Of a stretch of DNA of 64,000 bases, positions 56,688-64,000 are shown one piece after another (positions within the stretch are counted from its first letter, which is position 1; each line of letters begins with the position of its first letter). Made by a program: the position numbers and the translations under genes. Under the pieces are notes generated by a model. It was not told the DNA's origin, made no database searches, and was given only the letters and a program-made list of their open reading frames with translations. The DNA comes from Halalkalibacter alkaliphilus. GTDB taxonomy: Bacteria; Bacillota; Bacilli; Bacillales; Bacillaceae_D. The stretch spans positions 1 to 64,000 of the forward strand of contig NZ_JAKRYL010000011.1 of the NCBI RefSeq assembly GCF_023555415.1, written 5' to 3'.

Positions 56688-57148
56688 AGTGGTGGTTGAT
56701 TAGGATCCGTTGTAGTTGTTGTACTTGAAAAAGTAGTAGTAGAACCATTGTTAGAACCACTATTGCCATTATTACCAACCATTTGCTGGATTTTTTCAAC
56801 AACTTGTGGAGCAAAGTCAAGTAACTTCTCATACAAATGAGTGTTGCTATCTAAGTGTACCATCTTAACACCTTCACTGTTTACAACTAAGAAGGCAATC
56901 GGTGTAATGGATACCCCACCACCACTACCTCCACCAAAAGGATGCTTATGTTCTTCTTTTGGGCCACGTTCTTCGATAACAAATTCACTACCACCGGCCG
57001 CAAAACCAAAGCCCACTTTAGAAACTGGCATAATGACACTGCCATCAGGAGTCTCAACTGGGTCACCAACTATTGTGTTTACATCGACCATTTCTTTTAA
57101 ATTTTCCATAGCCGTCTTCATTAAGCCTTGAATTGGATGGTCTGTCAT
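56684..57148 (-). CDS. ytfJ: Sporulation protein YtfJ (GerW family)
   Basis: A 154-residue protein with the GerW/YtfJ domain. A conserved N-terminal helix (PIQGLMKTAMENLKEMVD) is followed by VGDPVETPDGSVIMPVSKV, a Gly-rich segment (FGGGSGGGVSI) and the ITPIAFLVV strand. A low-complexity Ser/Thr/Asn tail ends the protein. GerW is needed for germination of spores through particular receptors. The start at 57148 (MTDHPIQG) follows GAAGGAGGAAACGAAC. It begins 21 bp after ytfI, indicating cotranscription. Confidence 0.92.
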   Translation of the reverse strand: MTDHPIQGLMKTAMENLKEMVDVNTIVGDPVETPDGSVIMPVSKVGFGFAAGGSEFVIEERGPKEEHKHPFGGGSGGGVSITPIAFLVVNSEGVKMVHLDSNTHLYEKLLDFAPQVVEKIQQMVGNNGNSGSNNGSTTTFSSTTTTTDPNQPPL

Positions 57149-57169
57149 GTTCGTTTCCTCCTTCATAAA

Positions 57170-57829
57170 TTACATATTTTTTTCAACCGAATTTGTTTTA
57201 GACATTTTCGGTCTTCGTCTCCAATGCTTGAGTAACATTAGACCTGCAACGATAGCATGTCCGATTCTGAAAGAAAACATGCATGAAAGGTACGTGTGAG
57301 ATACCATCGCTTGAAAATGTGGATCTATTGTTAGCTTTGGCATGAACTTCATTCTCATATAGTTACCAACTAATCCAATAATATTCCCTTTTACTCCCCA
57401 AATTGCTCCAGCAAGTTGAGCTGTGTGAGCCGCGTCACCAACCCCAATATCTGTGTGCCATGTAAAAGAATTTACTCTAACTTTTTTTAAAAATTTTCTT
57501 ACGATCTTATGCAGGCCGACTACGTGGTCTAAAAAATCCTTTAACCACCGAAAATAATGTTGCAGCAATTCTGGTGTGACAGGAAGTGCTTTTTTTGATT
57601 CTATACCCGCAATTTTTTGTTCTTCTTCCACAATCAAAGAAGCGGAATCATCATCAATTTTTATTACAGGTGCCGAAAATGTATAAATTCTCATCCCCCA
57701 AAACGTGACTTTGGCATCAAGTAAGTCATCATCTTGATTATGTTGATAATCTATATATATTTTCACCTTAGAAAAAATAATGATGGTAAACAAGATTATT
57801 ATTGCTGAAATAATTATCGTCCAAACCAT
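57170..57829 (-). CDS. ytfI: DUF2953 protein YtfI
   Basis: A 219-residue protein with one N-terminal membrane helix (VWTIIISAIIILFTIIIF) and an extended domain beginning VKIYIDYQHNQDDD, the DUF2953 pattern. The middle is basic (LHKIVRKFLKKVR) with the conserved FTWHTDIGVGDAAHTA. DUF2953 proteins are common in spore formers next to ytfJ and are presumed sporulation-related; the function is unknown. AAGGGGTATTGT precedes the ATG. Confidence 0.87.
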   Translation of the reverse strand: MVWTIIISAIIILFTIIIFSKVKIYIDYQHNQDDDLLDAKVTFWGMRIYTFSAPVIKIDDDSASLIVEEEQKIAGIESKKALPVTPELLQHYFRWLKDFLDHVVGLHKIVRKFLKKVRVNSFTWHTDIGVGDAAHTAQLAGAIWGVKGNIIGLVGNYMRMKFMPKLTIDPHFQAMVSHTYLSCMFSFRIGHAIVAGLMLLKHWRRRPKMSKTNSVEKNM

Positions 57830-57880
57830 ACAATACCCCTTTTACAAATTTCAGTTGTACCTAGTTTCTCCTTTTTTATA

Positions 57881-57916
57881 CAGAATAAACCTGCCAGTTT
57901 TGGCAGGTTTATTCAA
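57881..57916 (-). terminator. Terminator after yteJ
   Basis: GAATAAACCTGCCA (57883-57896) and TGGCAGGTTTATTC (57901-57914) form a perfect 14-bp stem with a 4-base loop. The minus strand continues TGTATAAAAAAGG rather than a clean T-run, but the stem itself ends in U-rich sequence. Confidence 0.8.
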
Positions 57917-57918
57917 AA

Positions 57919-58494
57919 TTACATATGAGACTGTTCTTCGCGTTCATGTATAACGCATGTATCTGCAATCACGTCATGAAGGCCTTGTTTTTTTGTTGTA
58001 AAAGCAACCATAACATAAATGGCATAAAGTAGAAAGAAAGATTGATGTATAAAGCGTCCAACGCCTTCTCTGAAAATAATTTGTGTCCAACTTAATTCAT
58101 CATTCTTTAACGAGATCACGCGGAGCCCCATAATCATCTTCCCAATGGTTTGACCGTAAATTTTTGTCATAATCGCAAAATACAAGAAAAATATGACAGC
58201 TGATAAAACTGTCTCAAGGTTAAAAGGACCAAGTGATAACAACCCATTTACATTCGTTAGCCGCAGCAGCGGGTATACAAGTAATCCATTTAATGAGAAT
58301 ACCGTTATCATATCTAAAAGAAATGCCCAAAGACGCATCCAAAACCCGGCAAAATATAGGGAGGTTTCCGCTTTCTCCCCATCTTTATTAATTTCAGGAG
58401 GAGAATGAATGTCTTGTACCTTTCGATTTCGTAAACGACTGTTTACGATACGTTTTCGTTTTGGCGGAAGTGCTCTTGCAACTAATTGACTCAT
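57919..58494 (-). CDS. yteJ: RDD family membrane protein YteJ
   Basis: A 191-residue protein with a basic N-terminal cytoplasmic tail (LPPKRKRIVNSRLRNRK) and an RDD domain (about 50-170). The domain carries FWMRLWAFLLDMIT at the first helix and GQTIGKMIMGLRV. Three to four membrane helices are predicted. RDD proteins are of unclear function; YteJ is conserved beside sppA, and B. subtilis work links it to SppA function, with YteJ inhibiting the protease. GGAGGGGAGAAC precedes the ATG, 12 bp after sppA ends. Confidence 0.88.
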   Translation of the reverse strand: MSQLVARALPPKRKRIVNSRLRNRKVQDIHSPPEINKDGEKAETSLYFAGFWMRLWAFLLDMITVFSLNGLLVYPLLRLTNVNGLLSLGPFNLETVLSAVIFFLYFAIMTKIYGQTIGKMIMGLRVISLKNDELSWTQIIFREGVGRFIHQSFFLLYAIYVMVAFTTKKQGLHDVIADTCVIHEREEQSHM

Positions 58495-58506
58495 GTTCTC
58501 CCCTCC

Positions 58507-59505
58507 TTAATCTGTATAGATATATTGTAAACTTGGTGAACGATGTGTAGCTAAGATTCGTTCAAGTGTTGCTAACTCTCCCGTATTATTGCCGAATAAT
58601 TGCTTCAACGACAAAGAAAGAAAGCCTGGAAAACCAATATGTGGCTCATATTTAATTACATCAAAATTTCCAACATGGTCTTGCATCATAGCAATCGTAT
58701 CATCTAAAGTTCCAAGCTCGTCAACTAAATCAAGCTCCAAAGCTTGATTTCCGCTATAAATTCGTCCGTCCCCAATTGTACGAACTTCAGACTCAGTCAT
58801 GTTTCTTCCCTCAGCAATGACTCGAACAAATTCATCATACGATTCATCAATTAAAGATTGAAGGATTGCTCTATCTTCTTCCGTCATTTCTCTTGTCGCA
58901 GACATGATATCCTTGTATGGACCACTTTTAATTGTATTCACTTTCACTCCATAATTTTCAGCTAGTTCTGTTACGTTAATTGATTCCATGATTACACCAA
59001 TTGATCCGGTTATCGTTTGTGGGCTGGCTACAATTTTATCAGCTGGTGCAGCTATGTAATATCCTCCAGAGGCTGCCATACTTCCCATTGAAACATAAAT
59101 TGGCTTATCATAAGTTGTTTGTGCTTCAACGATTTTCTCGTGTATTTCAGCACTTTCCACAACGCCGCCGCCTGGGGTATTTACCCGAATAATAATCCCT
59201 TCAACATTTGGATCTTTACCCGCTTGTTCAATTTGCGACAAGAACATTTGATGTCTGTAGCCAGTTGGTGCAAATAAACCTCCATCCCCTACATCTTGTA
59301 TGACCCCAGTAACTTCTAATACAACAATTTGACCTCCAAACTCTTCCCCTGTCTCAACAATCTGTTCAGTCCAATCATGATGTCGCATGGAATCCATCAA
59401 TGAACTCGTATTAGAAAAAATCATCGATGTCGCTGCATTTACCACGAGCGAAACCACCAATAGCATAGCAACAGCAATTAACGCTAACCAACGTTTACGA
59501 CTCAT
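58507..59505 (-). CDS. sppA: Signal peptide peptidase SppA
   Basis: Membrane-anchored serine protease that clears remnant signal peptides and, in B. subtilis, contributes to lantibiotic resistance. The 332-residue short form has an N-terminal membrane helix (about 6-26) and an S49 protease domain. The nucleophile Ser lies in GSMAASGGYYIAAP and the general-base Lys in NTIKSGPYKDIMS. It forms an operon with yteJ. The start has AGGAGTGAGGGA upstream. Confidence 0.95.
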   Translation of the reverse strand: MSRKRWLALIAVAMLLVVSLVVNAATSMIFSNTSSLMDSMRHHDWTEQIVETGEEFGGQIVVLEVTGVIQDVGDGGLFAPTGYRHQMFLSQIEQAGKDPNVEGIIIRVNTPGGGVVESAEIHEKIVEAQTTYDKPIYVSMGSMAASGGYYIAAPADKIVASPQTITGSIGVIMESINVTELAENYGVKVNTIKSGPYKDIMSATREMTEEDRAILQSLIDESYDEFVRVIAEGRNMTESEVRTIGDGRIYSGNQALELDLVDELGTLDDTIAMMQDHVGNFDVIKYEPHIGFPGFLSLSLKQLFGNNTGELATLERILATHRSPSLQYIYTD

Positions 59506-59605
59506 TCCCTCACTCCTCTAATTTCACTTTTTCGTTTCTTTTTCCCAATCAATGGATATGATAACATAAAATTGATAAAAGGACATTTCAGAGAGGATGA
59601 GAATT

Positions 59606-60415
59606 GTGTCATCTAGAACCAACCTGTATTTATCCTATAAGCGTACAAATGAAATGGAAGAAATCGTACACCAGTTACGTACTCTTGCTGAGAGGAACGA
59701 ATTTAACATCGTTACTAATGTTGAAGAGGCAAATATTATTGCAAGCATAGGCGGCGATAATGCTTTTTTGCAAGCAACTCGAAAGACTGGCTTTCAGCAA
59801 GATTGTCTATATGTAGGTGTTAGCACGGATTCGTTAGGATTTTATACGGATTTTTCTATTCAAGACATGGAACAAATGATTCAAGCTATGAAAAACGCTG
59901 AGGTGGAAGTACGACGTTATCCGATTCTTGAAGTGACAGTAGATAACGAGAAACCATTTTTTTGCTTGAACGAATGCTCAATTCGTTCAAATGTTATCAA
60001 AACATTTGTCATTGATGTACTCATTGACGATTTGCATTTTGAAACATTCCGAGGGGATGGAATGATCGTATCCACACCAACCGGAAGTACGGCTTATAAC
60101 ATGTCTGTTAATGGCGCTGTAGTTGATCCGACCCTTCCTTCTTTACAAGTTAGTGAAATCGCTTCTTTAAATAACAACCAATATCGTACACTTGGTACAT
60201 CCTTTCTCCTTGGACAAAACAGGTCATTAACATTAAAAGTCGTACAAGATGGAAATGACCACCCAATTATTGGAGTAGATAATGAAGCCCTTAGTATTCG
60301 TCATGCCAAACAATTAAAACTCCGTCTTGCTGAACAATCAATTAAGGTATTAAAATTAAAAAACAACTCTTTTTGGGAAAAAGTTCAACGAAACTTTCTA
60401 AGCAAACCAAAATAA
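59606..60415 (+). CDS. ytdI: NAD kinase, second paralogue (YtdI/NadF2 type)
   Basis: Phosphorylates NAD to NADP. The 269-residue protein has the NAD-kinase fold. The GGDG motif near residue 50 reads GGDN (IGGDNAFLQATRK), keeping the catalytic Asp. LNECSIRS and STPTGSTAYNMS are intact. The start is taken as GTG at 59606, nine bases after AGAGAGG; an ATG at 59597 touches the ribosome site. The gene is divergent from sppA and convergent with ytcJ. Confidence 0.9.
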   Translation: MSSRTNLYLSYKRTNEMEEIVHQLRTLAERNEFNIVTNVEEANIIASIGGDNAFLQATRKTGFQQDCLYVGVSTDSLGFYTDFSIQDMEQMIQAMKNAEVEVRRYPILEVTVDNEKPFFCLNECSIRSNVIKTFVIDVLIDDLHFETFRGDGMIVSTPTGSTAYNMSVNGAVVDPTLPSLQVSEIASLNNNQYRTLGTSFLLGQNRSLTLKVVQDGNDHPIIGVDNEALSIRHAKQLKLRLAEQSIKVLKLKNNSFWEKVQRNFLSKPK

Positions 60416-60426
60416 GTATACAAATT

Positions 60427-60461
60427 AAGCCTGTCCGCTCGTAATATTCTCGGACAGGCCA
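60427..60461. terminator. Bidirectional terminator, ytdI / ytcJ
   Basis: GCCTGTCCG (60429-60437) pairs with CGGACAGGC (60451-60459). It lies between convergent genes, with T-rich sequence on the plus strand. Confidence 0.85.
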
Positions 60462-60465
60462 TTTA

Positions 60466-62055
60466 TTATTTTTCATACATAATTGTATTATCTACAACAG
60501 TCATCACCACGTTTGTAGTTAAAATTTCATCAGGGGTAACTGTGAATAAGTTCTGGTCAAGTATCGTGAAATCCGCTACATAGCCTTTTGCTATTTTTCC
60601 TCGTTCATTTTCCTTTTCAATGGCATAAGCACTTCCCGTTGTGAAAAGTTGCACTGCTTCAAAAGGGGTAAGTTTTTGCTCTGGTAAGTACCCTTCATGA
60701 TTCTCTCCTATTCGGGTTCTCGTTATGGCCGCATGAATTCCAAGAAGTGGATTAACAGGCTCAATTGGGGCATCTGAACCACCAGCGCAGTGTAACCCAT
60801 TTTCAAGTAACGTTTTCCACGCAAACGAATGTTTAATTCGTTCCTCTCCTAATCGTTCCATCACCCAAGGGAAATCCGAAGCAACAAATCTTGGTTGCAG
60901 GTCAAGAATCACCGACAACTTCTTCATTCGTTCAATTAGCGTATCATCGACTACTTGAACATGGATCAATCGATCTCTCCCTTCTGTCACTGGATATTTC
61001 TCTAGAGCTGTTAGAGCCATATCAAGAGCACCATCTCCAATCGTATGAATGGCCACAGGCCGATTCTTGTTTCGTGCCTCTCTTACAAGTTTTTGTAAAC
61101 TTTCTTCCGTATGTATGGCTACACCTGATGTTGATGGGTCATCAGTGTAGGGACTACGTAAATAAGCCGTTCTCCCACCAAGCGCACCATCGGAGAATAT
61201 TTTCACTGCACCTAGTTCAATAAAAGGCGTGATTGACCCTTTATCATAATTTTCATTTTCCATTTCATCGATTGCTTCATGGTGAACAAGGAGATGAGCA
61301 CGAAACTTCGTTTGTTTACCGTCTATGACATTCATAAATTGATCAAACGTTTGTTTAAATCCTCCATAGTAATGAAGATCCTCTGTATGACCACCAACTA
61401 ATCCTACTCGTAATAAATCGTTAACTGCCACTCGAAGAGCGCGATTTACATATTCATCTGTGACTTTTGGAATTTTTTCTTTCACTAAATCCGCTGCTGT
61501 ATCAAGAAGAAACCCAGTTGGCTCTCCATGGTCATCACGAACAATGACTCCCCCCGTTGGGTCTTTTGTTTCCTTTGTTATTCCTGCCATCTCTAAAGCC
61601 TTTGTGTTTACAAGCGCAGCATGTCGACACACTCTTGTTAGAAACATTGGTTTATTGGGTGATATTTCATCTAGTTCTAAACGATGAAATATTTTCCTAT
61701 CCGGAAAGTTATTTTCATTCCAACCTTCCCCGAAAATCCATTGATCACCGCTTGATTGGTTATACTTTCTCTCTAGTAAAGACCTCATTTCTTCGGCTTG
61801 GCTTACTTCAGATAAATCAAGCCGAATCAGCTTTTCACCGTGACCAATAATATGTAAGTGACTATCAACAAATCCAGGATAAACAAAGGCTCCAGACAAA
61901 TCATGCCTTCTCTCAATTACATCTGCATACCGTTTTTCCAAATGTTCTTTGTTACCTAAATCATATATTCGCCCATCTTGAACATAAAGAGCTGAAACCG
62001 TTTCGCCTTCTTCTGTCATCGTAAAAAACGTTCCGTTGTACCAAAGCGTTCCCAT
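60466..62055 (-). CDS. ytcJ: Amidohydrolase family 3 protein YtcJ
   Basis: Predicted metal-dependent amidohydrolase of 529 residues, equal in length to B. subtilis YtcJ. The metal motif HLHIIGHG (about 63-70) follows the PGFVDSH strand. Further ligands lie in FSDGALGGRTAYL, AIHTIGDGALDMAL and the conserved CAGGSDAPIEPVNP. Family members act on N-substituted formamides or similar compounds; the substrate here is unknown. The start at 62055 follows GAGGAGGAAAGG; the upstream in-frame ATG overlaps that site. Confidence 0.9.
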   Translation of the reverse strand: MGTLWYNGTFFTMTEEGETVSALYVQDGRIYDLGNKEHLEKRYADVIERRHDLSGAFVYPGFVDSHLHIIGHGEKLIRLDLSEVSQAEEMRSLLERKYNQSSGDQWIFGEGWNENNFPDRKIFHRLELDEISPNKPMFLTRVCRHAALVNTKALEMAGITKETKDPTGGVIVRDDHGEPTGFLLDTAADLVKEKIPKVTDEYVNRALRVAVNDLLRVGLVGGHTEDLHYYGGFKQTFDQFMNVIDGKQTKFRAHLLVHHEAIDEMENENYDKGSITPFIELGAVKIFSDGALGGRTAYLRSPYTDDPSTSGVAIHTEESLQKLVREARNKNRPVAIHTIGDGALDMALTALEKYPVTEGRDRLIHVQVVDDTLIERMKKLSVILDLQPRFVASDFPWVMERLGEERIKHSFAWKTLLENGLHCAGGSDAPIEPVNPLLGIHAAITRTRIGENHEGYLPEQKLTPFEAVQLFTTGSAYAIEKENERGKIAKGYVADFTILDQNLFTVTPDEILTTNVVMTVVDNTIMYEK

Positions 62056-62145
62056 GATCCCTTTCCTCCTCGACAACTATGTAAAAATGTAACACGTTCA
62101 TTCTTTATATAATATTATGTCACTTTAAGATAATTTTCTCAAAAA

Positions 62146-62179
62146 CAAAGAGAAGGGTGTAGTTAAACACCCTTCTCCC
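62146..62179 (-). terminator. Terminator after the SASP gene
   Basis: GAGAAGGGTGT (62150-62160) and ACACCCTTCTC (62167-62177) form a perfect 11-bp stem followed by a T-run on the minus strand. Confidence 0.88.
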
Positions 62180-62196
62180 AGCCATAATATATCTAA

Positions 62197-62406
62197 TTAT
62201 TGGATGCTGCCACCCATTTGTTGTTCAGCCATTTGAACTAGACGCTTTGTAATTTCTCCACCAACAGAACCGTTAGCACGAGAAGTAGCATCTGCTCCAA
62301 GTTGAACACCAAATTCAGAAGCGATTTCATACTTCATTTGATCTAGAGCTTGTTGTACACCAGGTACAAGAAGCTGGTTTGAATTACCGCTGTTGTTGTT
62401 TGCCAT
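62197..62406 (-). CDS. sspA: Alpha/beta-type small acid-soluble spore protein
   Basis: DNA-coating protein of the dormant spore that protects against UV and heat. The 69-residue protein is typical: an N-terminal Asn/Ser-rich tail, the helix [21 protein letters not shown] with the GPR protease cleavage site in EIASEFGV, and the second helix [35 protein letters not shown] precedes the ATG. B. subtilis sspA lies next to thiI and has the same length. Expression should need the forespore factor SigG; I did not identify the promoter. Confidence 0.96.
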   Translation of the reverse strand: MANNNSGNSNQLLVPGVQQALDQMKYEIASEFGVQLGADATSRANGSVGGEITKRLVQMAEQQMGGSIQ

Positions 62407-62498
62407 GTTTCTCACCTCCTTCTGTACTCATAGAATGAGTAGGAGAGGGTAAAAACATACACAAGGTTAGCTGGTAATTGTTGTAATTAATCAAACAT

Positions 62499-62803
62499 AG
62501 TTTCATCAAAAAGGAAGTTCGCCTTTTTGCCGCAATAGTGCGATCCTCTTTGCGCTGGCTTCTCTCGCCGTGCGCCTTTTGAGAAGACCACTCAAAAGGC
62601 TTAAAACATTACGGCGGCTCCGCTCAGCGCTTAGTTTCATCAAAAAGGAAGTTCGCCTTTGCAGGAATAGTGCGAACCTCTTTGCTCTGGCTTCTCTCGC
62701 CGTGCGCCTTTTGAGAAGACCACTCAAAAGGCTTAAAACATTACGGCGGCTCCGCTCAGCGCTTAGTTTAACCAAAAAGGAAGATCGCCTTTTTGGTTAA
62801 ACT
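62499..62803 (-). repeat. Two tandem GC-rich structured repeats ending in the thiI 3' hairpin
   Basis: Read on the minus strand, the stem AGTTTAACCAAAAAGG/CCTTTTTGGTTAAACT (62788-62803 with 62765-62780) overlaps the thiI stop codon. It is followed by module, right arm, module, right arm. Arm copies AGTTTCATC start at 62499 and 62633, and the hairpin copy AGTTTAACC at 62765, giving periods of 134 and 132 bp. Module stems are CGCCGT/ACGGCG and GCCTTTTGAG/CTCAAAAGGC; the usual GCAATG end has changed to GCGCTG and CATTGC to CAGAGC or CAGCGC. Apparent short frames inside lack ribosome sites. Confidence 0.93.
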
Positions 62804-64000
62804 AAAACAAGTTATCTACTTCTTTATTTACTGGTGCTGAGCTTGTTATTATGAGTTTTTCTGTTCGTTCTACTGCATCATTGACGTATTTTTCTACTTC
62901 GATGTATTGTTCGTATTTATTAGCTTGTTCTCTTTTTGGCCTTGTTTTTGAATCTGGTGGTAAGAAGATTGTGCAGCAATCCTCAAATGGTAAAATCGAT
63001 GTTTCATACGTTTCGATTTTTTTAGCAATATCAATGACCTCAAGCTTGTCCATTGTAACTAACGGGCGGATGATTGGCAAGTTCGTTACTTCATTAATTG
63101 TATTCATGCTGTGCAACGTTTGACTAGCAACTTGTCCTAAACTTTCTCCAGTACCAAGAGCAAGGATTTTTCGTTCTTGGGCAATTTTCTCACTAATGCG
63201 AAGCATGACTCTTCTCATAATTGTCATTTGTAAATTACTCGGGATGTGTTGATGAATATGCTTTTGCACATCTGTAAAAGGTACAAGATGCAACACGACA
63301 GAGCTTCCATATTTCGTTAATGCCTTCGCCAGATCAATAACTTTTTGCTTTGCTCGCTCATTAGTATATGGGGGACTGTGAAAATGCACAGCCTCAATTT
63401 TTGCCCCACGTTTCAACGTTAAGTAGCCGGCAACTGGACTATCAATTCCACCCGATAATAACAACAATACTTTTCCACTCGTTCCTACAGGTAGGCCCCC
63501 TGCTCCTGCATAAGAACCTGATGTTACGTAGGTTGCTGTTTCACGCACTTCTACTCGAATATCTACATCTGGATTATGAACATCCACTGTAATTCCATCC
63601 GTATTCGCTAAGACATATCCGCCAATTTCCCGATTTAACTGCATTGTATCAAGTGGAAAAGGTTTATAAGCTCTTCTTGCAGTAATTTTAAAGGTTTGAA
63701 CACCTTCATGATCCTTCAATACTTGAAGAGCACCCTTTTGCATCGATTCAATGTCATTTTCGACTTTCAATGCCAAACTAAATGAATGGATACCAAAAAT
63801 GTGTTTTAATTTATCAACGACAAGTTCGTGGTTTTCACCATTTAATTTGATAACAATTCGACCATATGTGCGTTTAATTTCTAAGTTAGAAAATGATTTT
63901 AAACTCATTTTAATATTTTGCTGCAATGATTTTTCAAAAATGGAGCGATTTTTTCCTTTTAATGCTAATTCTCCAAACCTAATTAATATATGATCATATG
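62802..64000 (-). CDS. thiI: tRNA 4-thiouridine synthetase ThiI (5' end beyond the window)
   Basis: Transfers sulfur to U8 of tRNA and, in some bacteria, to ThiS for thiamine thiazole. The frame stays open to position 64000: the residues before the first internal Met read [18 protein letters not shown], the normal ThiI start. Only one to three residues lie outside, so an ATG at 63926 is not the start. A ferredoxin-like domain and a THUMP domain (about 60-165) precede the PP-loop [15 protein letters not shown] and the catalytic C-terminal region. There is no rhodanese domain, as in other bacilli. Confidence 0.95.
   Translation of the reverse strand, partial: YDHILIRFGELALKGKNRSIFEKSLQQNIKMSLKSFSNLEIKRTYGRIVIKLNGENHELVVDKLKHIFGIHSFSLALKVENDIESMQKGALQVLKDHEGVQTFKITARRAYKPFPLDTMQLNREIGGYVLANTDGITVDVHNPDVDIRVEVRETATYVTSGSYAGAGGLPVGTSGKVLLLLSGGIDSPVAGYLTLKRGAKIEAVHFHSPPYTNERAKQKVIDLAKALTKYGSSVVLHLVPFTDVQKHIHQHIPSNLQMTIMRRVMLRISEKIAQERKILALGTGESLGQVASQTLHSMNTINEVTNLPIIRPLVTMDKLEVIDIAKKIETYETSILPFEDCCTIFLPPDSKTRPKREQANKYEQYIEVEKYVNDAVERTEKLIITSSAPVNKEVDNLF

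Noticed and set aside
62506-62800. Two frames of 76-89 residues rich in Arg and Leu
   Set aside because: Internally duplicated with the repeat unit; no ribosome site.
62802-63926. ThiI starting at the ATG at 63926
   Set aside because: The frame continues to the window edge and encodes the standard ThiI N-terminus, so the true start is just outside.

Overview
The window is a chromosomal backbone segment from a low-GC Gram-positive endospore former, most likely an alkaliphilic member of the Bacillaceae. The gene order (thrS-ytxC-dnaI-dnaB-nrdR-speD-gapB-coaE-ytaF-mutM-polA-phoR-phoP-mdh-icd-citZ-ytwI-fxsA-pyk-pfkA-accA-accD-ytsJ-dnaE-ytrH-ytrI-nrnA-ytpI-ytoI-ytkL-ytkK-argH-argG-ackA-ytxK-tpx-ytfJ-ytfI-yteJ-sppA-ytdI-ytcJ-sspA-thiI) is what I recall of the thrS-thiI region of Bacillus subtilis. 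Departures from that order include mqnC (futalosine route to menaquinone), an hflK-hflC pair between phoR and polA, a FadR-type regulator between accD and ytsJ, and an EcsC/YhaM-like pair between argG and ackA. Nearly all genes are on the minus strand.

Layout. 1-9,700: thrS with its T-box leader, a sporulation gene, mqnC, the replication restart and helicase-loading genes dnaB-dnaI, nrdR, speD and gapB. 9,800-21,300: coaE, ytaF, mutM, polA, hflKC, phoPR and mdh, followed by a 139-bp tandem repeat array. 21,300-35,500: central carbon metabolism (icd, citZ, pyk, pfkA, accAD, malic enzyme) and dnaE. 35,600-47,700: small sporulation and membrane genes, nrnA, CBS and hydrolase genes, a spore-cortex-hydrolase-like protein and several unknown small genes, interspersed with repeats. 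47,700-54,300: argGH, an EcsC protein, a degenerate YhaM-like HD protein and ackA. 54,900-64,000: ytxK, tpx, ytfJ, ytfI, yteJ, sppA, ytdI, ytcJ, an alpha/beta SASP and thiI, whose 5' end runs off the window.

The most unusual content is intergenic. About fourteen full copies and one partial copy of a GC-rich module of about 75-95 bp occur, always between genes. The module has conserved GCAATG...CATTGC ends and conserved GGAGCC boxes. Its two internal stems differ between loci but keep base pairing by compensatory changes, the signature of a selected secondary structure. Some copies lie in 173-174-bp MITE-like elements with terminal inverted repeats and about 9-bp target duplications; two of these are nested in other repeats. 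Other copies form tandem arrays in which the module alternates with copies of one arm of the local terminator hairpin (after icd and after thiI). Many terminator hairpins here also share an apical AAAGGTC...GACCTTT sequence, as if terminators and this repeat family spread together. I could not search databases, so novelty is not established.
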